Source: Mesorhizobium_B sp963522145
GTDB taxonomy: Bacteria > Pseudomonadota > Alphaproteobacteria > Rhizobiales > Rhizobiaceae
Reading direction: 5' to 3'
Length of the DNA: 64,000 nt
Assembly (NCBI GenBank): GCA_963522145.1
Contig: CAUQXI010000011.1
Location: forward strand, 49,528-113,527
Shown: in pieces, positions 44,577-54,114 of the stretch
How the letters are laid out: each line of letters begins with the position of its first letter
Numbering within the stretch: the stretch's first letter is position 1
Notes under the pieces: generated by a model
What the model was told of the DNA's origin: nothing
The model's database searches: none
The model's input: the letters and a program-made list of their open reading frames with translations, nothing else
Position numbers and translations under genes: made by a program

Positions 44577-45215
44577 ATGCGCGGGCGGGAACGGCCAAGC
44601 GTTCTCGTCACGGGTTTCGGATCGTTCCCGGGCGTGGTCGCCAACCCGACGGAGGCGCTGATTGCTTCGCTGAGGGCCGATCCAGTGGCACTGGATCGGC
44701 CCGGAGTGGTCTACGCTGAAACTCTGGCAGTGGATTACCGGGCGCTGCCCGCGCGTCTCGCAGAGCTCGGCGAGGCCTTCACGCCGAACATTGCAATCCA
44801 CTTCGGCGTGAGCGGTCGCGCCTCGGCCTTCGTCCTGGAAACAGGTGCGCGCAACACCGTCTGCACGCTCAGGCCCGACGATGTGGGGCACATTCCGGTT
44901 CAGCCTGTTGTGATCGAAGGAGGAGGGCTCCTGCCGGCGAGCCTGCCGCTCGACGCCATGGAAGTCGCCTTGCGCGGCGATGGCTTGCCCGTCACCCGCT
45001 CAGACGATGCCGGCGACTACCTGTGCAACTTCCTGTTTTATCTCTCCTGCGGCCAGCACGTTCCGCCCTTTGCGCCGTCGATGGCGGGCTTCATCCATGT
45101 GCCGCACTTCGGAACGATCATGGCAGACGGTCGACCATTCACGCTGGATGTTCTCAGGCACGGCGCTCTGCTTATCATCGATGCCTGCCGCGAGCACTGG
45201 CATCTTGCCGCGTAA
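44577..45215 (+). CDS. Pyroglutamyl-peptidase I family protein
   Basis: A 212-residue C15 cysteine peptidase. The opening VLVTGFGSFPGVVANPTE is diagnostic. A candidate triad is present: Glu in VLETGARN, Cys in YLCNFLFYLS and His in FIHVPHFG. It removes N-terminal 5-oxoproline from peptides. Sequence similarity to E. coli Pcp looks moderate, so substrate range may differ. It starts 4 bases after aspS and is likely co-transcribed. Confidence 0.88.
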   Translation: MRGRERPSVLVTGFGSFPGVVANPTEALIASLRADPVALDRPGVVYAETLAVDYRALPARLAELGEAFTPNIAIHFGVSGRASAFVLETGARNTVCTLRPDDVGHIPVQPVVIEGGGLLPASLPLDAMEVALRGDGLPVTRSDDAGDYLCNFLFYLSCGQHVPPFAPSMAGFIHVPHFGTIMADGRPFTLDVLRHGALLIIDACREHWHLAA

Positions 45216-45245
45216 AAGGAAAAGGCCGCGCAGATGCGCGGCCTT
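45214..45245 (-). terminator. Terminator for the 45.3-kb secreted-protein gene
   Basis: A perfect 10-bp GC-rich stem (45222-45231 with 45236-45245) and a 4-base loop. Read on the minus strand it is followed by TTTTCCTTTT. It lies 34 bases after the minus-strand stop and overlaps the stop codon of the plus-strand peptidase gene. Confidence 0.85.
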
Positions 45246-45279
45246 CCAAAATCTTCAACTCGAACGCTTTGCTTGAAGT

Positions 45280-46491
45280 TTATTCGGCGTCCTTGTCCTC
45301 GTTGGCCTTCACGGAGATGCCAAGGGTCTTCACCAATGCAAGGGGATTGGCACTCGCGCTCGCGGCGATCTGCGACATCGGCATTGCCTGGGCAGGCACC
45401 GCGCTGATCTCGATGCTCTTCGGATCGTCCATATAGGTGTTCACCGCCGTGGAGATCTGCTGGGCCAGCTCGGGATTGTCGAGCTGAGGCGTGAAAAACG
45501 GGACCACGCCCTTCGCCTGATTAGCGATGTCCTCGGGCTTCGCGCCCTGCTGCTTGGCGACGAAATCGAGCACCTTGCTCGTCAGCGAATCGTCATCGAA
45601 GCGGATCGACATGCCCTTGAAGGTGAGCTGCTGCATCAGGCCGAGCACCGCGAGCCCCTGCGCCGTGTTGTCGGCCCCCGCCGGCTGCGCTGCCATCTTC
45701 TTCTGCAGATCCTGCATCGACTGGAGGAAGGCGGGCGTGTAGCCGCCGAGATCGAAGGTCATGCCGATCTTGCCGGCATTCTCGACGGAAATGTCGTACT
45801 GCGCCAGCTGGAGGTCGCCCGAGGACGGCTTCCACGAACCCGCCATTTCGAAGAACCCGCTGATCGTCTGATAGCCGAGCGCATCGATGACCGCCTTGGA
45901 CTGCGGGTCGCTCACCGTGGAAAGATCGGCCGTGAACTTCTCGGCGGCGCCGGAGAATTCGAAGCTGCCATTATCGTCTTCCGGGCGGCTCATCTCGACA
46001 TGAAGGTCGTTCATGGCGAAAAGCTCGTTCGCGCCTGCCTTGACCGACATGCTCGAAAGGTCAGCGGAATCGTAGAGCATCAAGGTCTTGAGCGGGTCGG
46101 TCTCGCCTTCGCCGGGAATGGAGAGGCCCGACATGGTGATGCCGGTCGCATCGATGGTCATGCCTTCCTCGGTCATCGAATAGGAGGGGAAGGTCACGGT
46201 GCCGATCTTGTATCCGCCGTCCTCCTCGCTGACATCGGCGAGCGTCACGTCGCCGATGGGCGCAGATTTCATGTTCGCGGCGCTCGGCATCCCGAAGGAC
46301 ACGCCCTGAAGCACGATCTGCGAACCGCTCTGCGAAATGCTCGACCAGTCGATCGTGATGTTCTGCCGCGACAGGGCCGCCTTGAGAGCAGTGCCGAACT
46401 TGTCCGCATCCTGTGCCTGTGCACCTGACAGCGGGACGCCGAAGAGCGCGGTGGAGACCGCCAGGATGCGGAATGACTGGTGAAGCGTCAT
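45280..46491 (-). CDS. Secreted hypothetical protein, periplasmic
   Basis: A 403-residue protein with a signal peptide (about 1-26, ending GAQAQ). The mature part is a long beta-rich chain without Cys, rich in Ser, Gly, Asp and Ala, with recurrent short patterns such as ITMSGLSI and LTFKGMSIRFDD. It resembles periplasmic lipid- or membrane-associated scaffold proteins in composition only. I do not recognise a named family. The ATG at 46491 has an AAGGAT site; a longer upstream frame is not used. It is divergent from parC across 196 bases. Confidence 0.8.
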   Translation of the reverse strand: MTLHQSFRILAVSTALFGVPLSGAQAQDADKFGTALKAALSRQNITIDWSSISQSGSQIVLQGVSFGMPSAANMKSAPIGDVTLADVSEEDGGYKIGTVTFPSYSMTEEGMTIDATGITMSGLSIPGEGETDPLKTLMLYDSADLSSMSVKAGANELFAMNDLHVEMSRPEDDNGSFEFSGAAEKFTADLSTVSDPQSKAVIDALGYQTISGFFEMAGSWKPSSGDLQLAQYDISVENAGKIGMTFDLGGYTPAFLQSMQDLQKKMAAQPAGADNTAQGLAVLGLMQQLTFKGMSIRFDDDSLTSKVLDFVAKQQGAKPEDIANQAKGVVPFFTPQLDNPELAQQISTAVNTYMDDPKSIEISAVPAQAMPMSQIAASASANPLALVKTLGISVKANEDKDAE

Positions 46492-46687
46492 GAAGTTATC
46501 CTTGGGATTGGATCGTTTCGAGCGTTGGACGTCCGGCTCTATGATGATTGAACGGGACGGGAAAGTGACAACGGCGGCAGATTTCCGGCAAGATAGGCGA
46601 AAACCTGGGCCGGTCGAGGCTTGGCGCGAACTTGCCTTTCTCATCCGCCAGGATTAATCGAAAGCGGCGATAAAGGAATTATTTCTT

Positions 46688-48952
46688 ATGGGCAAGGAAA
46701 GCGTTCCCCCCTCGGGCGGAGATGCAATCGAGCCGGTCGACCTGAAATCGGCGCTGGAAGAGCGCTACCTCGCTTATGCGCTATCCACCATCATGCACCG
46801 GGCGCTGCCGGATGTACGCGACGGGCTTAAGCCGGTGCACCGCCGGATCATGCACGCCATGCGGCTGCTGAGGCTCAATCCTGGCCAGGGTTTCGCCAAA
46901 TGCGCCCGCATCGTCGGCGAGGTGATGGGCAAGTTCCATCCGCATGGCGACCAATCGATCTACGACGCTCTGGTGCGGCTCGCGCAGGATTTTTCCGTGC
47001 GCTATCCGCTTGTCGACGGGCAGGGCAATTTCGGCAATATCGACGGCGATAACGCTGCCGCCATGCGCTACACCGAAGCGCGGATGACCGCCGTCGCGAC
47101 GGCGCTGCTGGAAGGCATCACGGAAGACGCGGTCGATTTCCGTCCGACCTATAACGAAGAGGACGAGGAGCCGGTCGTTCTTCCCGGCGCGTTTCCGAAC
47201 CTGCTTGCCAATGGCTCGTCCGGCATCGCCGTCGGCATGGCAACATCCATCCCGCCGCACAACGCCGCCGAGCTCTGCGCCGCAGCGCTCAAGCTGATCG
47301 ATGATCCCGCGCTTCCCCTTGAAGAACTGATGAGCCGCGCCCCCGGTGACGGGCTGATCCGCGGGCCGGACTTTCCAACGGGCGGCATCGTGATCGACAC
47401 GCCGGACGCGATCACCGAAGCCTACCGGACGGGGCGAGGCGGCTTCCGCCTTCGCGCCAAGTGGCATCAGGAGGATCTGGGTCGCGGCGGCTTTGTTGTC
47501 GTGGTGACGGAAGTGCCTTACGGCGTGCAAAAGGCGCGGCTGATCGAGAAGATCGCGGAACTGCTTCTGGCGCGCAGGCTGCCTCTGCTCGAAGACATCC
47601 GCGACGAGAGCGCGGAGGACGTGCGCGTGGTTCTCGTGCCGCGCTCACGCACCGTCGACCCTGCCATCATGATGGAATCGCTCTTCAAGCTGACGGAGCT
47701 TGAAACGCGCGTGCCGCTCAACATGAACGTGCTGTCGCGCGGCCGCGTGCCCAATGTGCTCGGCCTGAAGACCGTGCTTCAGGAATGGCTCGACCATCGC
47801 AAGGACGTGCTGCTGCGCCGCTCGCGCCACCGGCTGGCCGAGATCGACCGGCGACTGGAAATCCTGGGCGGCTACCTCATCGCCTATCTCAACCTGGACG
47901 AGGTGATCCGCATCATCCGCGAGGAGGACGAGCCCAAGCCGGAACTGATGAAGCGCTTCGAACTGACCGACAATCAGGCCGAGGCCATCCTGAACATGCG
48001 CCTCCGCTCGCTTCGCAAGCTGGAAGAGTTCGAGATCCGGAAGGAATTCGACGGGCTGACCAAGGAGAAGAAGGGAATCGAGGCGCTGCTCGGGTCGGAC
48101 AGGAAGCAGTGGCAGGCGATCCGCTGGGAGGTGGCCGAGACCGCCAAGCTGTTCAGCGAGGAGACGCCGCTCGGCCGCCGCCGCACGGCGTTTGCAGAAG
48201 CGCCCGAACACGATCTGACGGACATTCAGCACGCGATGATCGAGCGCGAGCCGGTCACAGTCGTCATCTCGGAGAAAGGCTGGCTGCGCGCCCTGAAGGG
48301 CCATATCACGGACTTCAACAGCCTGACCTTCAAGGAAGGCGACAGCCTCAAGCTTGCTTTCCCGGCCCAGACCACGGACAAGATCCTCGTCTTCACCACC
48401 GGAGGCAAGTTCTACACGCTGGGAGCCGACCGCCTTCCGGGCGGGCGCGGGCACGGCGAACCGATCCGCATCATGGTGGACATGGAAAACGACCAGGCGA
48501 TCGTCACGGCCTTTGTTCATCGGCCGGGTCGCAAGCTGTTGGTCGCCTCGCGCTCGGGCTACGGCTTCGTGGTGCCGGAAGCGGAAACAGTGGCGAACAC
48601 ACGCAAGGGCAAGCAGGTGCTGAACGTGAAGGCGCCGGACGAGGCGGCATGCTGCCTGGCCGTGGAGGGCGATACGGTGGCCCTGGTTGGCGCCAACCGC
48701 AAGATGCTCGTCTTCCCGCTTGCCGAAGTGCCGGAGATGGGGCGCGGGCGAGGGGTGCGCCTCCAGCGCTTCAAGGATGGCGGCGTGACGGACGTCCGCA
48801 CCTTCGAGATGTCGGCCGGACTGACCTGGACGGATACTGCCAATCGCGTCCATTCCCGCAACCGTGATGAACTGGCGGATTGGATCGCCCCACGGGCGAC
48901 CGCGGGCCGGATGGTGCCGAAAGGCTTTCCGCGCTCCGGTCGGTTCAACTGA
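46688..48952 (+). CDS. parC: DNA topoisomerase IV subunit A
   Basis: A 754-residue ParC that decatenates daughter chromosomes with ParE. Typical blocks are YALSTIMHRALPDVRDGLKP, RIVGEVMGKFHPHGD and the RYTEARMT motif with catalytic Tyr128. The C-terminal beta-pinwheel (about 500-740) is short, as in ParC rather than GyrA. The quinolone-determining position that is Ser in E. coli ParC is Gln89 here (HGDQSIYD). It is preceded by a divergent secreted-protein gene and followed by the TetR gene. Confidence 0.96.
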   Translation: MGKESVPPSGGDAIEPVDLKSALEERYLAYALSTIMHRALPDVRDGLKPVHRRIMHAMRLLRLNPGQGFAKCARIVGEVMGKFHPHGDQSIYDALVRLAQDFSVRYPLVDGQGNFGNIDGDNAAAMRYTEARMTAVATALLEGITEDAVDFRPTYNEEDEEPVVLPGAFPNLLANGSSGIAVGMATSIPPHNAAELCAAALKLIDDPALPLEELMSRAPGDGLIRGPDFPTGGIVIDTPDAITEAYRTGRGGFRLRAKWHQEDLGRGGFVVVVTEVPYGVQKARLIEKIAELLLARRLPLLEDIRDESAEDVRVVLVPRSRTVDPAIMMESLFKLTELETRVPLNMNVLSRGRVPNVLGLKTVLQEWLDHRKDVLLRRSRHRLAEIDRRLEILGGYLIAYLNLDEVIRIIREEDEPKPELMKRFELTDNQAEAILNMRLRSLRKLEEFEIRKEFDGLTKEKKGIEALLGSDRKQWQAIRWEVAETAKLFSEETPLGRRRTAFAEAPEHDLTDIQHAMIEREPVTVVISEKGWLRALKGHITDFNSLTFKEGDSLKLAFPAQTTDKILVFTTGGKFYTLGADRLPGGRGHGEPIRIMVDMENDQAIVTAFVHRPGRKLLVASRSGYGFVVPEAETVANTRKGKQVLNVKAPDEAACCLAVEGDTVALVGANRKMLVFPLAEVPEMGRGRGVRLQRFKDGGVTDVRTFEMSAGLTWTDTANRVHSRNRDELADWIAPRATAGRMVPKGFPRSGRFN

Positions 48953-48990
48953 AATTCCTAATCGCTCGGCTGACCCTTCCGCGATGCGTG

Positions 48991-49034
48991 TTGACTGAGA
49001 ATGATCATTCGCATAATTGAGAATGATCATTCTC
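48991..49034 (+). promoter_or_regulatory. Promoter with tandem palindromic operators
   Basis: A TTGACT -35-like hexamer (48991-48996) and a CATAAT or TAATTG -10-like element (49012-49019) frame a 12-bp palindrome GAATGATCATTC at 48999-49010. A second, longer palindrome GAGAATGATCATTCTC lies at 49019-49034. Their centres are 22 bp apart, about two helical turns. This suits binding by the TetR repressor encoded 16 bases downstream. A metal-regulator box of similar AT-rich type is the alternative. Confidence 0.72.
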
Positions 49035-49049
49035 TTTTAGCTGGTCGAA

Positions 49050-49721
49050 ATGGATTTCGGTTCCTCATCGTCGCTTCTTGAAGCTGAGCCCCTGCATGAT
49101 GAAGGGGCAGGACGATCGGGGCGGCGCGATCAGCAGGTGCACCGCATCCTCGAAGCCGCAAAGGCGTGTTTCGTCCGAAGCGGCTTCCAGGGCGCGTCCA
49201 TGCAGCAGATCTGCGCCGAAGCCGGGATGAGCCCCGGCGCGCTCTACCGTTACTTCCCGTCAAAGGAAGCGATCATCGAGGCGATCGCTGCGAACGATCG
49301 CAAGCACGATGCCGAAATGATGAGGCTGATGGATGACGTGCCGTCCGTGGTCGACGCCATCGTCGGCGGCGCGATGAACCATATCACCTACACGCATGAA
49401 ACCGGCAATGCGCCGCTTTTCACCGAAATCAGGGCGGAGTCGATGCGCAATGAGGCGGTTCGCGCAGCCTGCATGCTCTGCATGGAAGATGTGGCAACAA
49501 GGTTCCAGCAGCGTCTGGCCAATGCGGAAACGAAGGGCGAAATCCAGCCGGTTGTGCCGATTGGAAAGCTGATGCCGATGCTGATGGCGATCGGCGAAGG
49601 CATGGCGATGAACGATCTTCCCTCGCAGGGGATCTCGTCAGCCGAGATCGAAACAGTTCTCCGCGCCGCCCTTGCGGCGATGCTCCGACCGCGCAGCAAC
49701 GATTACTCAACGGAAAGTTGA
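49050..49721 (+). CDS. TetR/AcrR family regulator of the RND efflux operon
   Basis: A 223-residue TetR-type repressor. The N-terminal helix-turn-helix (about 30-75) has VRSGFQGASMQQICAEAGMS and GALYRYFPSKEAII. The C-terminal helical ligand domain is variable. It sits between a tandem-palindrome promoter and the RND adaptor gene, which starts 38 bases after its stop on the same strand, so it most likely represses itself and the pump until an inducer binds. Confidence 0.9.
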   Translation: MDFGSSSSLLEAEPLHDEGAGRSGRRDQQVHRILEAAKACFVRSGFQGASMQQICAEAGMSPGALYRYFPSKEAIIEAIAANDRKHDAEMMRLMDDVPSVVDAIVGGAMNHITYTHETGNAPLFTEIRAESMRNEAVRAACMLCMEDVATRFQQRLANAETKGEIQPVVPIGKLMPMLMAIGEGMAMNDLPSQGISSAEIETVLRAALAAMLRPRSNDYSTES

Positions 49722-49759
49722 TTTAGCTTTTCCATCTCTCTTGGCGCCGAAGGCGGTCC

Positions 49760-50968
49760 ATGGTTCTCCGACTTTCATCCGTCACCAAAGCCCTGCTTCT
49801 CGGCAGCGCGCTCGCGGTCGGCGTTCCCCTCGCGGCTGCCGCACCGGAGGTTGAGCAGCCGGCGCCTGCCGTTGTTCAGGCGCCGCCGGCAATCCGCGTA
49901 GTCGCGGCAGAACGGCGGGAGCTTGTGGAGACCCTCACCGTTTCGGGCACGATCGTTGCGCGCGACGAGGCGGCGGTCGGCACGGATGTCGCCGGGCTGA
50001 TCGTCCAGGCGCTGAAAGCCGATGAGGGCGACTTCGTTCGCAAAGGCGATATTCTCGCCGTTCTCGACCGCCGCTCCCTCGACACGCAACTGGCCCAGTC
50101 GGATGCGAGCCGCGCGCAGGCGGAAGCGGCCGCGGGGCAGGTCGAGGCTCAGATCGGAGACGCCGAGGTCGCCGTGCGTCAGGGTGAGGAAGCCTTGCGC
50201 CGCGCGCGCGAGCTGAAAAGCAAGGGCGTGTCCACCCAGGCCGAACTGGACAACGCGGTCAATGCCGCCGACAGCGCCAAGGCGCGGCTCGTGGTGGCGC
50301 AGCGTGCGCTGGCCGCTTCGCGCGCGCAGCTCGCGGTGATCGACGCGCAAAAGGAGAACGTCCTTCTGCAGATTGACAAGACCAATGTCCGCGCGCCCGC
50401 TGACGGCTTGGTCCTGGCGCGCAACGCGACGTTGGGCGGCATTGTTTCGGGCGGCGGCGGCGCGCTGTTCCGCATCGCCATCAACGGCGAGTTCGAGCTT
50501 GCCGCCGACGTGGCCGAGACATCGCTCGCCCGCCTCGCAAAGGACATGCCCGTCGCGGTCTACCTCGCAGGCCTGCCGCAACCGTTGAAGGGCACGATCC
50601 GCCGTGTGTCTCCCGAGATCGACCGCCAGTCGCGGCTGGGCTCGATCCGCGTGACGCTCGAAGAGAGCGACAAGGCGCGCGCGGGCAATTTCGGGCGCGG
50701 CGTGGTCGAGGTGGCGCGCAGCACTGCGATCACGGTGCCCGCGTCCGCGCTGATCTTCGAGGGTCGCGACGCCTTTCTCCAGGTGGTGTCGGAGGGCACG
50801 GTCCATACCAAGCCGGTCACGCTCGGCATCCGCGACGGCGAAGCGGTGGCGGTCGATACGGGCGTGAGCGAAGGCGAGGATGTGGTGGCGCGCGCCGGCA
50901 CCTTTGTTGCCGACGGCGACAATGTGAAGCCGGTGCGCGACGCGGATGCTGGAGCGGCAGCCCCATGA
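49760..50968 (+). CDS. RND efflux periplasmic adaptor subunit
   Basis: A 402-residue membrane-fusion protein. A signal peptide (about 1-27) is followed by a biotinyl-lipoyl half (VSGTIVARDEAAVGTDVAGLI), a coiled coil (about 115-200, Ala/Glu/Arg-rich), the second half-motif NVRAPADGLVLARNATLGG, and the barrel domain. It links the inner-membrane pump to an outer-membrane channel that is not encoded here. Its ATGA stop overlaps the pump start, so translation is coupled. Confidence 0.92.
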   Translation: MVLRLSSVTKALLLGSALAVGVPLAAAAPEVEQPAPAVVQAPPAIRVVAAERRELVETLTVSGTIVARDEAAVGTDVAGLIVQALKADEGDFVRKGDILAVLDRRSLDTQLAQSDASRAQAEAAAGQVEAQIGDAEVAVRQGEEALRRARELKSKGVSTQAELDNAVNAADSAKARLVVAQRALAASRAQLAVIDAQKENVLLQIDKTNVRAPADGLVLARNATLGGIVSGGGGALFRIAINGEFELAADVAETSLARLAKDMPVAVYLAGLPQPLKGTIRRVSPEIDRQSRLGSIRVTLEESDKARAGNFGRGVVEVARSTAITVPASALIFEGRDAFLQVVSEGTVHTKPVTLGIRDGEAVAVDTGVSEGEDVVARAGTFVADGDNVKPVRDADAGAAAP

Positions 50969-53900
50969 ACTGGAACTTCTCCGCCTGGGCGATCCGCAAC
51001 CCGGTCCCGCCGATCCTTCTTTTCATTGTTCTGCTCGTGCTCGGGCTCATGAGCTTCATGAAGCTCCCGATCACGCGCTTTCCGAACATCGACTTTCCGC
51101 TCGTATCCGTCGTCGTCACAGATGCGGGCGTTGCGCCGAGCGAGCTGGAAACCCAGGTTACCAAGCAGATCGAGGATGCGGTCGCCAATATTTCGGGCGT
51201 CAAGAACACCGCGTCCGAGATCACCGAGGGCCGCTCCCAGACACTGATCGAGTTCCGCCTCGAGGTCGACACGCAGACGGCCGTCAACGACGTCAAGGAT
51301 GCGGTGGAGCGCGTCCGCTCCAGCCTTCCCGCCACCGCCGAGACGCCGATCGTCAACCGCGTGGACGTGGAAGGCCAGGCCATCCTCACCTACGCCGTTT
51401 CCGCGCCGGCCATGACCATCGAGGAGCTGTCATGGTTCGTGGACGACACCGTCATCCGCAAGCTTCAAGGCTTGAAGGGCGTGGCGCGCGTGGACCGCTA
51501 CGGCGGCGTAAAGCGTGAGATCAAGGTCGATCTCGACCCTGACCGGCTGAGCGCCCTGGACGTGACGGCCGCGGATGTGAACCGGGCTCTGCGCGCGTCC
51601 AACGTGGACCTCACGGGCGGCACTGGCGAGTTCGGCGCGCGCGATCAGGCGATCCGCACCCTCGGCGGCGCCAAGACGGTGGCCGACCTCAAGGCGCTCG
51701 AAATTCCGTTGAGCGCCGGGCGCAAGGTGCGCCTCGATGACATCGCATCGGTTTCCGACTCCTGGGCCGATCCGAAATCCTTTGCCCGCGCAGGCGACAA
51801 GACAGTCGTTTCCTTCGGCATCTTTCGCGGCAAGGGCGAAAGCGATGTGGAGGTGAGCCATCGCGTCGAGGCGGCCGTCGGCGAGCTTCAGGCCACACGC
51901 ACGGATCTGCAATTCGCCAAGGTAGATGATTCGGTCGCCTACACGGAGGGCAATTACGATTCGGCGATGGAAACGCTGATGGAAGGCGCCATCCTTTCGG
52001 TGATCGTGGTCTTCCTTTTTCTTCGCGACTTTCGCGCGACGCTGGTCTCCGCGCTCGCTTTGCCGCTGTCGATCATTCCCGCCTTCTGGGCGATCGACAT
52101 GATGGGCTTCTCGCTCAATCTGGTGAGCCTGCTGGGAATCACGCTCGTGGTCGGCATCCTCGTGGACGACGCGATCGTGGAGATCGAGAACATCGTCCGC
52201 CATGTGAAGATGGGAAAGTCCGCCTACCGCGCCTCGCTTGAGGCGGCCGACGAGATCGGCCTCGCGGTGATCGCGATTTCGGCCACCATCATCGCGGTTT
52301 TCGCGCCGGTCAGCTTCATGGGCGGCATCGCGGGGCAGTATTTCAAGCAGTTCGGCCTGACGGTGGCTGTCGCAGTGTTCTTCTCGCTGCTCGTCGCCCG
52401 CCTTCTGACCCCGATGCTCGCAGCCTATTTCCTGCGCGAGCACGGCCATGAGGAGCCGAAGCCCGGCATGGTCATGCGCGGCTACATGGCCTTTCTGCGC
52501 ACCACGCTCCGTTTCCGCTGGCTGACGCTCGTCGCCGGCATCGCCTTCTTCGTAGGCTCGCTCTACGCCATCCAGACCTTGCCCTCGGGCTTCATTCCTC
52601 GCGAAGATGCGAGCCGCATCGTCTTCGCGCTGGAGCTTCCGCCTGGCAGCCGCCTGGAAGACACCCGTCGCGTGACAGATGAGGCCTCGGCGCTGATGAA
52701 AAGCGTGAGCGGCGTGGAAGCCGTTTACGTCGTAGGCGGCGCGAGCCCGACCGGCACGCTTGAAGAGCGCCGTGCCACGATGACGGCCGATCTCGTCCAC
52801 AAGTCCGAGCGCGAGGTCTCGCAGTTCGAGATCGAAGGCGAACTGCTCGCCAAGCTCCAGAGCATTCCGGATATCCGCTTCTACACGGTCGGCGATCGCG
52901 GGCAGCGCGAATTCGAGATCGGCGTGGTGAGCAACAACGGTCCGCTGCTCGATCGCGAAGCGCGCAAGGTGCAGCAGGAGATGAATGAGACCGGCCGCTT
53001 CCGCGCGCTCACCTCCAATGCCGCGCTGGACCGGCCCGAGGTCGTGGTGGTGCCGGACCTTGCCCGCCTCGCCGAACTCGGCATCTCGACCGCGACGCTT
53101 TCCGAAGCCCTTCGCGTGGCCACCATCGGCGACATCGATGCCAATCTGGCCAAGTTCACCGTGGGCGACCGTCAGATCCCCATCCGGGTCCAGTTGAACG
53201 AGGAAGCGCGGCGCGACCTGACCGCTGTCAGCAGCCTTCCCGTCCAGACGCCATCCGGCGTGTCCGTGCCGCTGTCCTCGGTCGCGGAAATCCGCATCGG
53301 GCAGGGGCCATCATCCATCGCGCGCTACAACCGGCAGCGACGCGTCGTGATCGGCGCGAGCCTCGCGCCGGGTATGGAACTCGGCCCAGCCAGCGAACTC
53401 GTGAAGAACCTCGACGCCGCCAAAAACCTTCCACCCGAGGTGCGGCTCGCGGACACTGGCGACGCGGAGGTGCAGGGCGAAATCTTCGCGGGCTTCGCCA
53501 CCGCCATGTCTACCGGCCTCATGCTGGTGCTGGTGGTGCTGATCCTCTTGTTCGGCTCGGTGTTCCACTCCTTCACGATTCTCGGCTCACTGCCACTTGC
53601 CGTGGGCGGCGTCGCGGCGGCACTCTGGCTCACCAATTCGGCCATCTCCATGCCGGTGGTGATCGGCATTCTGATGCTGATGGGCATCGTGACCAAGAAT
53701 GCGATCATGCTGGTGGATTTTGCCGTCGAGGAGGTGAAGCACGGCGTGCCGCGTCTTGAGGCCATCGTGGATGCGGGCCGAAAGCGCGCGCGCCCGATCG
53801 TGATGACCACCATTGCGATGTCCGCCGGCATGATCCCGGCGGCCATGGCGCTGGGCGATGGCGGCGAGTTCCGCGCGCCGATGGCGGTGGCCGTGGTCGG

Positions 53901-54111
53901 CGGCCTGCTGGTTTCGACCTTCCTGTCGCTCGTCTTCGTGCCGTCCTTCTACACGATCATGGATGACGCGGCGCGGGCGACGTCGAGGCTGTTTCGCTGG
54001 GCCGTCCGGCCTAACCGTCCGGATGAACCCGACGAGGATGCGATCGAGCGGCCCCACAACATCCACGCTTTGCCGCCGGGGCGGGGCGACCTGCCGATCG
54101 CGGCAGAGTAA
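50965..54111 (+). CDS. RND efflux transporter, inner-membrane pump
   Basis: A 1048-residue resistance-nodulation-division pump with twelve membrane helices and two large periplasmic loops. The proton-relay residues of the family are visible: Asp401-Asp402 in GILVDDAIVEIEN and Lys911 in IVTKNAIMLVDFA. Sequence style is that of the multidrug subfamily rather than metal exporters, but substrates are unknown. It ends 3 bases from the stop of the convergent EamA-family gene. Confidence 0.95.
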   Translation: MNWNFSAWAIRNPVPPILLFIVLLVLGLMSFMKLPITRFPNIDFPLVSVVVTDAGVAPSELETQVTKQIEDAVANISGVKNTASEITEGRSQTLIEFRLEVDTQTAVNDVKDAVERVRSSLPATAETPIVNRVDVEGQAILTYAVSAPAMTIEELSWFVDDTVIRKLQGLKGVARVDRYGGVKREIKVDLDPDRLSALDVTAADVNRALRASNVDLTGGTGEFGARDQAIRTLGGAKTVADLKALEIPLSAGRKVRLDDIASVSDSWADPKSFARAGDKTVVSFGIFRGKGESDVEVSHRVEAAVGELQATRTDLQFAKVDDSVAYTEGNYDSAMETLMEGAILSVIVVFLFLRDFRATLVSALALPLSIIPAFWAIDMMGFSLNLVSLLGITLVVGILVDDAIVEIENIVRHVKMGKSAYRASLEAADEIGLAVIAISATIIAVFAPVSFMGGIAGQYFKQFGLTVAVAVFFSLLVARLLTPMLAAYFLREHGHEEPKPGMVMRGYMAFLRTTLRFRWLTLVAGIAFFVGSLYAIQTLPSGFIPREDASRIVFALELPPGSRLEDTRRVTDEASALMKSVSGVEAVYVVGGASPTGTLEERRATMTADLVHKSEREVSQFEIEGELLAKLQSIPDIRFYTVGDRGQREFEIGVVSNNGPLLDREARKVQQEMNETGRFRALTSNAALDRPEVVVVPDLARLAELGISTATLSEALRVATIGDIDANLAKFTVGDRQIPIRVQLNEEARRDLTAVSSLPVQTPSGVSVPLSSVAEIRIGQGPSSIARYNRQRRVVIGASLAPGMELGPASELVKNLDAAKNLPPEVRLADTGDAEVQGEIFAGFATAMSTGLMLVLVVLILLFGSVFHSFTILGSLPLAVGGVAAALWLTNSAISMPVVIGILMLMGIVTKNAIMLVDFAVEEVKHGVPRLEAIVDAGRKRARPIVMTTIAMSAGMIPAAMALGDGGEFRAPMAVAVVGGLLVSTFLSLVFVPSFYTIMDDAARATSRLFRWAVRPNRPDEPDEDAIERPHNIHALPPGRGDLPIAAE

Positions 54112-54114
54112 TCT

